Source of the DNA: Robertmurraya sp. FSL R5-0851
Lineage (GTDB): Bacteria; Bacillota; Bacilli; Bacillales; Cytobacillaceae
Assembly: GCF_038002965.1 (NCBI RefSeq)
Contig: NZ_JBBOOE010000001.1
Span: forward strand, 1,221,001-1,285,000
DNA: 64,000 bases
Direction of reading: 5' to 3'
The notes below the pieces were generated by a model. It was not told where the DNA came from, made no database searches, and saw only the letters and a program-made list of their open reading frames with translations. Shown here piece by piece: positions 10,423 through 18,092 of the stretch; the stretch's first letter is position 1, and each line of letters opens with the position of its first letter. Made by a program: the position numbers and the translations under genes.

Positions 10423-10602
10423 TTCTCCTTTATCACTATTATCAAAACAAAAAAGTGAAAAACTATTGTCATGGATACGCTTTCGTGATAAGTTTAAAAG
10501 GTCATATGTGACATATTTGTGAACAATAATAATGATGTTTTAATACGAAAACAGCGACCCTGTTGATCGGTTAAAAATATTTAATTATTTCGTTTTATGA
10601 CT
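10423..10602. other. Intergenic region upstream of the OFA transporter
   Basis: AT-rich region without a gene. A weak promoter (TTGTCA at 10466-10471, TAAGTT at 10489-10494, 17-bp spacer) could drive the leader. Tandem TGTGA half-sites (10507-10511 and 10518-10522) are in direct, not inverted, orientation. A CAG-N5-CTG hairpin at 10552-10562 resembles the core of the RNA element that follows at 10603. Confidence 0.4.
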
Positions 10603-10638
10603 GTTGGTACTTAGCAGCGCTCCTGTATAAGGCAAACC
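10603..10638 (+). ncRNA. Conserved 36-nt leader RNA element, copy A (candidate antiterminator or riboswitch)
   Basis: This segment matches the one at 12463-12498 in 29 of 36 positions with no gaps, although the flanks are unrelated. The fold I see is: GUUGG (10603-10607) opposite C-A-A-A-C (10633-10637, one mismatch), CUU/AAG, then GCAG/CUGU closing a CGCUC loop. Its 3' end (10634-10638) is also the base of the terminator stem at 10634-10706, so the two structures exclude each other. The leader precedes the OFA-family transporter. I could not match it to an RNA family that I know. Confidence 0.6.
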
Positions 10639-10706
10639 GTTGTAATGATTCAGGTGAGGGTTCCTTATATAGGAGTCTAATTTGGATTAATTACAACGGT
10701 TTTTTT
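10634..10706 (+). terminator. Conditional terminator in the OFA transporter leader
   Basis: A perfect 13-bp stem (10634-10646 with 10690-10702) is followed by an unbroken T run to 10706. The loop carries a small TCCT/AGGA hairpin. It lies upstream of the gene at 10752, not after one, and overlaps the 3' edge of the conserved element, which indicates attenuation control. Confidence 0.85.
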
Positions 10707-10751
10707 GTTTTCTATGGGAGCATCTAAGCGATTGATGTAGGGGGAAAACAA

Positions 10752-12023
10752 ATGAAAGCAACAAAAAATCGTTGGCTTATTGCATTATCAGCTGTTGGAA
10801 TACATATTTCCATTGGTTCGGTATATGCATGGAGTAATTTTACCGCTCCTTTAAAGAACATGTTTGGGTGGTCGGATTCAGAGGTAGCTCTTACTTTTAG
10901 TATCGCTATCCTATTTTTAGGTCTCTCAGCAGCATTTTTGGGACATTTTGTAGAAAAGCATGGTCCAAGAAAAGCAGGATTACTAGCAGCCATTTTCTTT
11001 GGAATTGGTATTACTGGTTCTGGTTTAGCGGTGGATTTTGGTTCAAAGTACATGCTTTATGTGTGTTACGGAGCTCTAGGTGGAATTGGACTTGGAGTTG
11101 GTTACATCGCACCTGTTTCTACTCTAGTAAAATGGTTTCCAGACCGAAGAGGTTTAGCCACTGGCCTTGCTATAATGGGATTTGGGTTTGCAGCAGCCAT
11201 TTCAAGCCCAATTATGAACTCATTGATTGAAACTGTAGGTGTAGCGAATACATTTTATATTTTAGGTGTATCATACTTTGCTATTATGACTCTTTCTTCA
11301 TTATATTTAGAGAAGCCTGCTGAAGGTTGGTTACCAGAAGGTTTTCAAGCGAAAATTGAAAGTGGAAAGGCAAAGCCAACGATGGAATTGTCACAGTTAA
11401 TGGCTAATGAAGCAGTAAAAACTAAACGCTTCTGGTATTTATGGCTCATGTTATTCATTAATGTCACTTGTGGTATTGCCATCTTAGCGGTAGCGAAACC
11501 ACTAGCGATGGAAAGCATCGGCATTGACATGACAGCGGCTGCAGCATTGGTTGGGGCAATAGGTATTTTTAATGGCTTAGGTCGTATTGGCTGGGCTTCC
11601 TTATCTGATTATATTGGACGTCCGAATACTTATACCGCATTTTTTGTTCTACAAATTATCATGTTTTTCTTTTTACCACAAGTGTCTATTCAGTGGTTAT
11701 TCATGGCCATGCTCATTGTCGTGTATACATGCTATGGAGGTGGATTTGCTTCTATCCCAGCATATATTGGAGATTTGTTTGGTACAAAGCAACTTGGGGC
11801 CATCCATGGCTATATTTTAACGGCATGGGCAGCTGCAGGACTAGTTGGTCCTTTATTCGCGGCATGGATTAAGGATACGACTGGCAGCTACGCTGGAAGT
11901 TTGACCTTCTTTTCTGGATTATTTGTAGTTGCATTAGTCATTTCAATTTTAATAAGATTTGATATTAATAGATTAAAAGCAGAGAATGCCGGAAAGTTAG
12001 GCCGTTCTAAAGAAGCAGTATAA
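10752..12023 (+). CDS. OFA-family MFS transporter (oxalate/formate antiporter type)
   Basis: 423-aa, 12-helix major facilitator of the OFA family. The N-terminus (NRWLIALSAVGIHISIGSVY) and the motif LGGIGLGVGYIAPVSTLVKW are typical. GTAGGGGGAAAAC precedes the ATG. Its leader carries the conserved RNA element and a terminator shared with the molybdopterin oxidoreductase gene, so the two genes are probably controlled by one signal. Formate or a related small carboxylate is the likely substrate by family and context, but OFA specificity is hard to predict. No terminator separates it from the DUF2294 gene 45 nt downstream. Confidence 0.85.
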   Translation: MKATKNRWLIALSAVGIHISIGSVYAWSNFTAPLKNMFGWSDSEVALTFSIAILFLGLSAAFLGHFVEKHGPRKAGLLAAIFFGIGITGSGLAVDFGSKYMLYVCYGALGGIGLGVGYIAPVSTLVKWFPDRRGLATGLAIMGFGFAAAISSPIMNSLIETVGVANTFYILGVSYFAIMTLSSLYLEKPAEGWLPEGFQAKIESGKAKPTMELSQLMANEAVKTKRFWYLWLMLFINVTCGIAILAVAKPLAMESIGIDMTAAAALVGAIGIFNGLGRIGWASLSDYIGRPNTYTAFFVLQIIMFFFLPQVSIQWLFMAMLIVVYTCYGGGFASIPAYIGDLFGTKQLGAIHGYILTAWAAAGLVGPLFAAWIKDTTGSYAGSLTFFSGLFVVALVISILIRFDINRLKAENAGKLGRSKEAV

Positions 12024-12068
12024 TATCTAACTAAAATAGTGTAAGATAGGGAAAAAACGGTAAGTGAG

Positions 12069-12437
12069 TTGAAACGAGTGAATAAGTACGAAGCTGAGTT
12101 TAGCAATATTGTTCGAGCCTTTCGTAAAAAGCATATGGGAAAAGGGCCAAGTCAAGTTCGAACCACTTTCTCAAAAAACTGGGCCATTTGTGAACTAGAG
12201 GGAAATCTATCGCCTATTGAAAAATTCATTGCCACTGCGGAAGATGGGCGCCAAATGCTTCGCGCTGCCCGGACAGAAATGGTGAAGGAGATTTATAAAA
12301 AAAATCATCCTACAGAGATGGAAGAATTGCTTGGAACAAAATTCGTCCGTGTGTTTGTCGATATCGATATTGAGTTAGATATTGGTATGTCGATCTTTGT
12401 ATTTGAAGATAACATTGAAGAGAAATTTAATATGTAA
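12069..12437 (+). CDS. DUF2294 domain protein
   Basis: 122-aa soluble protein of the DUF2294 family (YrhF-like). Its function is not known; I recall this family next to formate dehydrogenase genes in Bacillus (yrhE-yrhF-yrhG), the arrangement seen here. Visible features are a basic N-terminal half (RAFRKKHMGKGPSQVR) and an acidic hydrophobic C-terminus (VDIDIELDIGMSIFVFE). The start is uncertain: TTG at 12069 or GTG at 12078, with weak GTAAGTGAG or ACGAG sites. It is probably cotranscribed with the OFA transporter and ends before the second leader element. Confidence 0.8.
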   Translation: MKRVNKYEAEFSNIVRAFRKKHMGKGPSQVRTTFSKNWAICELEGNLSPIEKFIATAEDGRQMLRAARTEMVKEIYKKNHPTEMEELLGTKFVRVFVDIDIELDIGMSIFVFEDNIEEKFNM

Positions 12438-12462
12438 TAACTGTTGCAAACAGATTTATATT

Positions 12463-12498
12463 GTTGGAACTTGGCAGCGCACCTGTTAAAGACTAACC
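12463..12498 (+). ncRNA. Conserved 36-nt leader RNA element, copy B
   Basis: Second copy, 29/36 identical to 10603-10638. Here the basal pairing GUUGG (12463-12467) with CUAAC (12493-12497) is complete with one G-U. The CUU/AAG and GCAG/CUGU stems and a CGC-A-C loop are kept. The last four bases (12495-12498) also form the foot of the terminator at 12495-12551. A small inverted repeat CTGTT-GCA-AACAG (12441-12453) lies just upstream. Confidence 0.6.
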
Positions 12499-12551
12499 AC
12501 CTGAAGTTTTCGTCCTAATAAAAAAGGAAGGATTTCTTCTGGTGGTTTTTT
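12495..12551 (+). terminator. Conditional terminator in the oxidoreductase leader
   Basis: AACCACC (12495-12501) pairs with GGTGGTT (12541-12547), extended by GAAG/CTTC and an inner TCCT/AGGA hairpin, then T's to 12551. It precedes the gene at 12584. As in copy A, the left foot overlaps the conserved element. Confidence 0.8.
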
Positions 12552-12583
12552 ACATGAAAAAAGTGTAAATGGAGGAATAAATT

Positions 12584-14941
12584 ATGGGGAAAACAAAACA
12601 TCCAGGCCCACAAAAGAAAGCCATACTACCCGCACCAAAGTACTGGGTTAGTCCCATCCCATTTGGATTAGGAAAAATTAAACCAAAACATATTCGCGAT
12701 ACGATGAAGATCGCATACGATAATAAAGACAATATAGGTTATGCCACTCGCATCATTACAGAGGGTGTATGTGACGGCTGTGCGCTTGGAGTATCTGGCT
12801 TGTACGATCAAACCTTATCCGGTCCACATCTGTGTACGACTCGTTTAAATGTCCTCAGACTAAACACGATGCCAGCAATTAAACCCGAGATTCTTCATGC
12901 AGATATTGACGAGCTTAAAAAATATGATAGTACAGAACTTCGTAAACTTGGTCGTATCCCCTATCCAATGATTCGTCGCAAAGGGGAGCGTAAGTTTTCT
13001 CGAATTACATGGGATGCTGCGATGGATATGATTGCCGGAAAGATGAAAAAACTAAATCCTAAGCAATATGCATTCTATTTAACATCACGTGGAATTACCA
13101 ATGAAAACTATTATGTAGCGGCTAAGGTTTCACGCTTTTTAGGAGCGAACAATATTGATAATGCTTCACGAATTTGTCACTCTCCAAGTAAAACGGCATT
13201 AAAACGATCGATTGGTGTAGGAGCATCCACTTCGAACTATTTAGATTGGATTGGTACAGATGTACTCCTATTCTGGGGTAGCGTGGCATCAAATGCTTCA
13301 CCAGTATCTTCTAAATACATGTTAGAAGCGAAGAAAAAGGGAACAAAGATCATTGTTATTAATCCATACCGTGAGCCAGCAATGGAAAATTACTGGATTC
13401 CTTCCAATCCAGAATCAGCTCTTTTTGGAACCAAGCTAGCAGATGATTTCTATCAAGTTAATATCGGCGGAGATATCGCGTTTATGCATGGAATTATGAA
13501 GCATTGGTTTGATATGGAAGAGAAGCACCATGGTTCGGCCATTAATCATAAATTTGTACAAGAACATGTGAATGGGTATGAAGAACTAAAAGCAAAGGTA
13601 CAAGAGCAAACATGGGAACATATAATAGAATCATCAGGTGTTACAAAAGAGCGTATCATCGAGCTTGCTGAAATTTTAGCAAAAGCAAAAAATGCTGTCT
13701 TTGCCTGGGCACTTGGTTTAACGATGCATTCCTTTGCCACAGACAACATCTCCCAAGTTGCTAATCTAGCTTTATTACGTGGTTTCCTAGGCCGTAAGCA
13801 TTCTGGTTTAATGCCGTTTCGTGGTCACTCCTCTGTACAAGGTTCAGGGGAAATGGGGGCAGATCCTTTTGTCTTACCAGGTGGGGATTTTTACGGTGAA
13901 AATATTGAGCGGATTGAAAAGTTGTGGGGCTTTAAACTTCCGCGTTGGCAAGGGGATATTGTTGGTGTCACTCTTGAAAATATTATGCTTCCAGAAGACC
14001 ATGAGAGAAAGGTGAAGTTATACTATTTGAGTGGTGGAAACTTCTTAGAAACCATGCCTGATCCAATATTTGTAGAGAAAGCATTATCTCAGTTAGATAT
14101 TCGTGTCCACCAAGATATTATTTTAAACACTTCTACTCTAGTAGATGCACAAGAAGCGGTTATCGTGCTACCGGCGAAAACAAGATATGAGCAGGAAGGT
14201 GGTGGAACATCAACTTCCACTGAAAGAATGGTCTATTTTTCTCCGGAAATCGAAGGAAATAAGAACCGGATTGAAGAAGCTCGTGAAGAATGGAAAATCT
14301 ATATTGATCTAGCAAAGCGTGTAAATCCTACAATGGCACATTTGGTCGATTTTAAGGATGCACAGGCGATCCGTGACGAGATTGCATTAGCGAATCCAAA
14401 TTACGACGGGATCCAGCATTTAAAGAAAAAAGGTGATGTGTTCCAATGGGGTGGCGCTTGGCTGTGCGAAGATGGAATCTGTCCGACACCAGACGGTAAA
14501 GGGACATTAATTACTGTCGATATCCCAAATATGGGTAAAAAAGAAGGACAGTTTTTACTAACGACTCGCCGAGGAAAGCAATTCAATTCCATGGTGTTTA
14601 GCGAAAAGGATCCGTTGAATGGATCTGACCGTTATGATGTATTAATCAATGCTGAAGAAGCTCGTTTGCATCGAATTGCAGATGGCGAAGGGATTGTTGT
14701 CTACAATCAGCACGGAGTGTTCCAAGGGCGTGCAAGATATGCTGATATCACACCAGGTAACCTGGGCGTTCACTTCCCAGAAGGGAACTTCTTATTACCA
14801 AAAGGTAAATACGAAAAATTTGCTGGTATTCCAGATTATAATATTGCTGTAAAAGTGGAAAAAGCTGAGCGTTTTAATGCTCGAAAAGATACTCAATACC
14901 TGGAGAAGCCAATTCCAGATCTAGAAACAGATGTAAGCTGA
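12584..14941 (+). CDS. Molybdopterin oxidoreductase, FdhF/YdeP family (formate dehydrogenase-like)
   Basis: 785-aa molybdopterin (bis-MGD) oxidoreductase. In SRICHSPSK, Cys198-His199 align with the Sec-His pair of E. coli FdhH, so this is a Cys version. CDGC (Cys63, Cys66) and Cys84 are probable Fe-S ligands near the N-terminus. The C-terminal MGD-binding domain is complete. It lacks the NuoG-like [2Fe-2S] N-terminal domain of larger Bacillus formate dehydrogenases and has no Tat signal, so it should be cytoplasmic. GGAGG precedes the ATG. The fdhD gene follows 19 nt later, which supports formate dehydrogenase-type maturation. YdeP-like members have no firmly proven substrate, so formate is an inference. 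Confidence 0.88.
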   Translation: MGKTKHPGPQKKAILPAPKYWVSPIPFGLGKIKPKHIRDTMKIAYDNKDNIGYATRIITEGVCDGCALGVSGLYDQTLSGPHLCTTRLNVLRLNTMPAIKPEILHADIDELKKYDSTELRKLGRIPYPMIRRKGERKFSRITWDAAMDMIAGKMKKLNPKQYAFYLTSRGITNENYYVAAKVSRFLGANNIDNASRICHSPSKTALKRSIGVGASTSNYLDWIGTDVLLFWGSVASNASPVSSKYMLEAKKKGTKIIVINPYREPAMENYWIPSNPESALFGTKLADDFYQVNIGGDIAFMHGIMKHWFDMEEKHHGSAINHKFVQEHVNGYEELKAKVQEQTWEHIIESSGVTKERIIELAEILAKAKNAVFAWALGLTMHSFATDNISQVANLALLRGFLGRKHSGLMPFRGHSSVQGSGEMGADPFVLPGGDFYGENIERIEKLWGFKLPRWQGDIVGVTLENIMLPEDHERKVKLYYLSGGNFLETMPDPIFVEKALSQLDIRVHQDIILNTSTLVDAQEAVIVLPAKTRYEQEGGGTSTSTERMVYFSPEIEGNKNRIEEAREEWKIYIDLAKRVNPTMAHLVDFKDAQAIRDEIALANPNYDGIQHLKKKGDVFQWGGAWLCEDGICPTPDGKGTLITVDIPNMGKKEGQFLLTTRRGKQFNSMVFSEKDPLNGSDRYDVLINAEEARLHRIADGEGIVVYNQHGVFQGRARYADITPGNLGVHFPEGNFLLPKGKYEKFAGIPDYNIAVKVEKAERFNARKDTQYLEKPIPDLETDVS

Positions 14942-14960
14942 ATTTTAGGAGGGTACAGAA

Positions 14961-15761
14961 ATGGACAATGAAATAGATGATGTGACCACCATAAGAAGAA
15001 TCATGAGATTTGACGGCCAGGACTTCTATGAACAAGAGGATGATATTGCTGTTGAATTTCCACTAACAGTGATGGTCGATGGTCAGGAATTTGCTACCAT
15101 GGTCTGTACCCCAGCTGATCTAGATGAACTTGTTGTCGGTTTTTTAGCTTCAGAAGGTGTCATTCGAAGGTTTGACGAAATTAAAACGTTAACCATTGAT
15201 GATTCTAAAGGGTTTGCCTATGTGGATCTAGTCACTAAGAAGGAAATGCAAAACCACCATCACTCTAAACGCTTTATAGGTTCATGCTGTGGGAAAGGGC
15301 GTCAGTTTTACTTTTACAATGATATGAAAACGGCAAAAACGGTAATGAGTAAGACAACTATAACTGGTCAAGACTGTCACAGGCTGATGACGCTAATGCA
15401 AGAAAGTTCATCACACTTCCAGCAAACCGGCGGCGTTCACAACTCGGCTTTGTGTTCAAAAGAAGGAATCATCGTTTCACGGACGGATATTGGCCGCCAC
15501 AATGCTTTAGACAAAATATTTGGATATTGCTTAATGAATCGTATTCCGTTGAAGGACAAGATAATTGTATTTAGTGGCCGAATTTCTTCAGAGGTATTGT
15601 TGAAGGTAGCAAAAATTGGTGTAGGAATTGTATTATCAAAATCCGCTCCTACAAACCTCGCACTTGATTTGGCTGAAGAACTAGGTATTACAGCTGTTGG
15701 TTTTATTCGCGGTCAAGGGTTTAATGTATACACACATCACGAACGTATTTTAGGTGGATAA
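14961..15761 (+). CDS. fdhD: Formate dehydrogenase accessory sulfurtransferase FdhD
   Basis: 266-aa FdhD protein that passes sulfur from a cysteine desulfurase to the molybdenum cofactor so that formate dehydrogenase becomes active. The conserved CxxC-type site appears here as FIGSCCGKGR (about residues 109-118). Other family motifs are VHNSALC, SRTDIGRHNALDK and FSGRISSE. GGAGGG precedes the ATG. It is the last gene of the locus, followed by a strong terminator. Its presence supports assigning the upstream oxidoreductase to the formate dehydrogenase group. Confidence 0.95.
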   Translation: MDNEIDDVTTIRRIMRFDGQDFYEQEDDIAVEFPLTVMVDGQEFATMVCTPADLDELVVGFLASEGVIRRFDEIKTLTIDDSKGFAYVDLVTKKEMQNHHHSKRFIGSCCGKGRQFYFYNDMKTAKTVMSKTTITGQDCHRLMTLMQESSSHFQQTGGVHNSALCSKEGIIVSRTDIGRHNALDKIFGYCLMNRIPLKDKIIVFSGRISSEVLLKVAKIGVGIVLSKSAPTNLALDLAEELGITAVGFIRGQGFNVYTHHERILGG

Positions 15762-15771
15762 AATGAGACTT

Positions 15772-15802
15772 GCACGATAAGCATTAGCTTATCGTGCTTT
15801 TT
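15772..15802. terminator. Terminator after fdhD
   Basis: A perfect 11-bp stem GCACGATAAGC / GCTTATCGTGC with a 4-nt loop, then TTTTT. It lies between fdhD and the converging copD-like gene. Confidence 0.9.
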
Positions 15803-16686
15803 CATTGATTTCTGGTATCAAAACTTGTTGGATTTAATAAGGTAGTTTTATTTGGTGGTGCCTGTTGCCCTAACACTGCTGTTACTGTAAAAATTAGAAG
15901 AATAATAATACATTCTATTCTTGTCCAAGTTTTTGGATTGAAATTTGGATCTCTCTTTATTTTTCTTTTAACAAAAATCCCGTTAATGATTGCATATATA
16001 AGTAAGGGAATAATTAGAATATGTTTTATTAATAATGCTTGTCCATATGGGAATAGCCAAGAATTAGTATAGTCTGTAATCACAAGAGTCATCAAAATCA
16101 ATCCACTAATGATGGTGCTTACAAAGCAACATAATGCAATGGGTGTAAACCAGTTTAAGAACTTTAACCAATGATCATAATTAGTTGAAAACCAACTAAT
16201 TACAATCAATATTCCTACCCATACACTGACAGCGGTGAAATGTAAAGTATGACTCAGCCCCCCGAAAAATTGGCTTATAGAACTTGCATGACTAGACCAA
16301 CTAACTCCCACAATCAGAATGAAAGTTAGAATAGCACCAATATATCCATATAATTTTTTTCTCTGATAATCTATTGATGAAATAAAAATAATTAGAATAA
16401 ACGATACAGAGAAAATAAATACCCATGATTTTCCCACTTCAAATGTCGTTAGTACGGATTGGAATGATTCTCCAAAACCTATTCTAGGGGTTAGGAACAG
16501 AATCGTTTGTAAAATGGGAAAGAATGTGGAAAGGGGAATTCCAATAATAGCAATCATTAATATATGTTTTGAAACATTCACTTTTGGTTTATGTGTATTT
16601 GGGATAAGAGTAAGAAGGAAGGTACCAAAAGTTAATGAAAAGCATAAATATAATAGCGTTTTACTAATAATCATTAAAACCAACAT
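15802..16686 (-). CDS. CopD-family copper transport membrane protein
   Basis: 294-aa multi-pass protein with about eight hydrophobic segments. The CopD-type core has His-bearing segments (SWSSHASSISQFFGGLSHTLHF) that are likely copper contacts. In Bacillus YcnJ the CopC and CopD domains are fused; here they are separate adjacent genes, 2 nt apart. The start (ATGTTGGTTTTAATG) has no strong ribosome site, so translation is probably coupled to copC; an internal ATG 12 nt on is an alternative. Probable role: copper import across the membrane with CopC as donor. Confidence 0.85.
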   Translation of the reverse strand: MLVLMIISKTLLYLCFSLTFGTFLLTLIPNTHKPKVNVSKHILMIAIIGIPLSTFFPILQTILFLTPRIGFGESFQSVLTTFEVGKSWVFIFSVSFILIIFISSIDYQRKKLYGYIGAILTFILIVGVSWSSHASSISQFFGGLSHTLHFTAVSVWVGILIVISWFSTNYDHWLKFLNWFTPIALCCFVSTIISGLILMTLVITDYTNSWLFPYGQALLIKHILIIPLLIYAIINGIFVKRKIKRDPNFNPKTWTRIECIIILLIFTVTAVLGQQAPPNKTTLLNPTSFDTRNQ

Positions 16687-16688
16687 AA

Positions 16689-17249
16689 TTATTTCTTTCT
16701 ATTCATCAAAAATATAAAGCTTCCAATGATGATTACAATTAAAAGACCAATAACAACGGGTGCTACATATGATGATACTTCGTTTTGATTACCGTCCTCT
16801 TCTATTGCTTCATTTGCTGTATCTTCTTCTGGTGTATCAACATTTTGGTGATCATGAGATTCCTCTGGGGTTTCTTCAGACTCTTCAGGCACCTCTGTTT
16901 CTGGTACCTTTACAGAAAATGAAAGATCGCCTTCGATTGGATGTCCATCAGCTCCGATTATACTCCAATGTACATTGTACTCACCACTCTCTAAAGGATT
17001 TGAAAGTGTTCCTGTCAATATATTTTCGGCTAAAGAAATGTCAATAGGTAATGCATCTCCATTACTATTTTGTAGTGTGAATATACTGCCATTCTCTAAC
17101 TTTCCTTCAAAAGTTAAGGTAATGTCCTGAAGATTTTCTGTAATTACCTCTCCATTTTGAGGTGTAGAACTTTCTAAGCCAGTGTGTGAAAGCGCATTTC
17201 CCTCAAATGAGAGAAAGCAAATGAATAAAATTAATAAAAGTTTTCTCAT
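16689..17249 (-). CDS. CopC-domain copper-binding protein, membrane anchored
   Basis: 186-aa extracytoplasmic protein starting at the ATG at 17249, with GGAGGTTATTTATT before it; the frame stays open further upstream. A signal peptide ends near GNALS-HTG, giving the N-terminal His typical of CopC Cu(II) sites. The CopC beta-sandwich (STPQNGEVI...LSFSV) follows, with HPIEGDLSF near its end. An acidic Glu/Thr/Pro linker and a C-terminal membrane helix (VVIGLLIVIIIGSFIFLMNR) anchor it. It is first in a two-gene operon with copD. Confidence 0.88.
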   Translation of the reverse strand: MRKLLLILFICFLSFEGNALSHTGLESSTPQNGEVITENLQDITLTFEGKLENGSIFTLQNSNGDALPIDISLAENILTGTLSNPLESGEYNVHWSIIGADGHPIEGDLSFSVKVPETEVPEESEETPEESHDHQNVDTPEEDTANEAIEEDGNQNEVSSYVAPVVIGLLIVIIIGSFIFLMNRKK

Positions 17250-17476
17250 AATAAATAACCTCCAAAAAGTAGTATAGTGCTTAAAATGTAAACACTTAAT
17301 TTCAAGCAAAGACCATTCTAATATTAAAGTGTGAAATTTGAATGAAATATGGTTAATTTATTAATATTATTAGCAAACGATGGAATTAAAATTTGTGCTT
17401 TGTAAACATTTCTAAATTAGGTGTATACTAACTCTGGGTCTTTTCATCGACTAATTAACTGAAAAAGAGGAATATC
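17250..17476. promoter_or_regulatory. Divergent intergenic region copC / ydhK-like
   Basis: 227 bp, AT-rich, and should hold promoters for both divergent units. I could not identify a convincing CsoR or CueR-type operator or a clear -35/-10 pair. Confidence 0.3.
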
Positions 17477-18013
17477 ATGAGAAAACATATCCTTTTAATC
17501 TTTTTATACTTAATTTTCCTAGTTGTAGGTTGCGCTAATAATGAGGAACATGCACATGAAATGGCACACAAACATAATTTTAATGGCTCCGCTGAAGTTC
17601 CTGAAGCACTGGCCATAAAGGCAGTTGAGAACCCAAAATATCCAATTGGAAGCAAAGCGATTAGTAAAGCAAATCACATGGGTGGAATGATGGATGGGGT
17701 GGAAGTAACGATTGTTGCAGCTTATAAAACAACTGCATACGAAACTTCATCCGTTATGAGTGATGGGACGGAGATGGAAAAACACCGCTGGATTGTGCAT
17801 GAAGAATTTGTTAATGCTGGTAATAAACCAATCGCAACAGGTACTGAAATTAAAACCGTTGCCGACCACATGGAAGGAATGAAGGATTCCATTCAAACCA
17901 TTGATTCGTCCGTTGAAACAACGGTTTATATTGTAGACTTTGTCACATCAGATGGACATGAAGTAAAAAATCATAAATGGGTAGCTGAAGAAGATTTAGA
18001 AACTATTACATAA
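17477..18013 (+). CDS. YdhK-family lipoprotein (DUF1541)
   Basis: 178-aa lipoprotein: signal LYLIFLVVGC with Cys19 as lipidation site, then a His/Met-rich stretch (EEHAHEMAHKHNF) and two DUF1541 repeats. Each repeat has a Met/His patch (KANHMGGMMDGVE and VADHMEGMKDS) and an H-K/R-W motif (EKHRWIVHEE and KNHKWVAEED). These residues suggest soft-metal binding, in line with the adjacent CopC/CopD genes. AAAAAGAGGAATATC precedes the ATG. It is monocistronic with a terminator. The function is unproven; metal handling is inferred. Confidence 0.85.
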   Translation: MRKHILLIFLYLIFLVVGCANNEEHAHEMAHKHNFNGSAEVPEALAIKAVENPKYPIGSKAISKANHMGGMMDGVEVTIVAAYKTTAYETSSVMSDGTEMEKHRWIVHEEFVNAGNKPIATGTEIKTVADHMEGMKDSIQTIDSSVETTVYIVDFVTSDGHEVKNHKWVAEEDLETIT

Positions 18014-18018
18014 TCTCG

Positions 18019-18059
18019 AAAATAAAAAACATTGGATTGATTCCAATGTTTTTTATTTT
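18019..18059. terminator. Bidirectional terminator between ydhK-like and lysR-like genes
   Basis: AAAATAAAAAACATTGGA pairs with TCCAATGTTTTTTATTTT around a TTGAT loop. Confidence 0.88.
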
Positions 18060-18092
18060 ATTTTGTCTAAGGTTCAAATAAATTACCATTCT

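Noticed and set aside
10507..10522. TGTGA repeats upstream of the OFA gene as FNR or Rex site
   Set aside because: The half-sites are direct repeats; no TCACA partner is present at the required distance.
10603..10638. Conserved leader element as a BglG/SacY-type RAT
   Set aside because: The 3' end (GGCAAACC) recalls a RAT, but the length (36 versus ~29), the missing GGNTTGTTACTG start and lack of PTS genes argue against it.
10603..10706. Leader as Moco, THF or ZTP riboswitch
   Set aside because: None of the conserved blocks I know for these families is present; the conserved part is too short for them.
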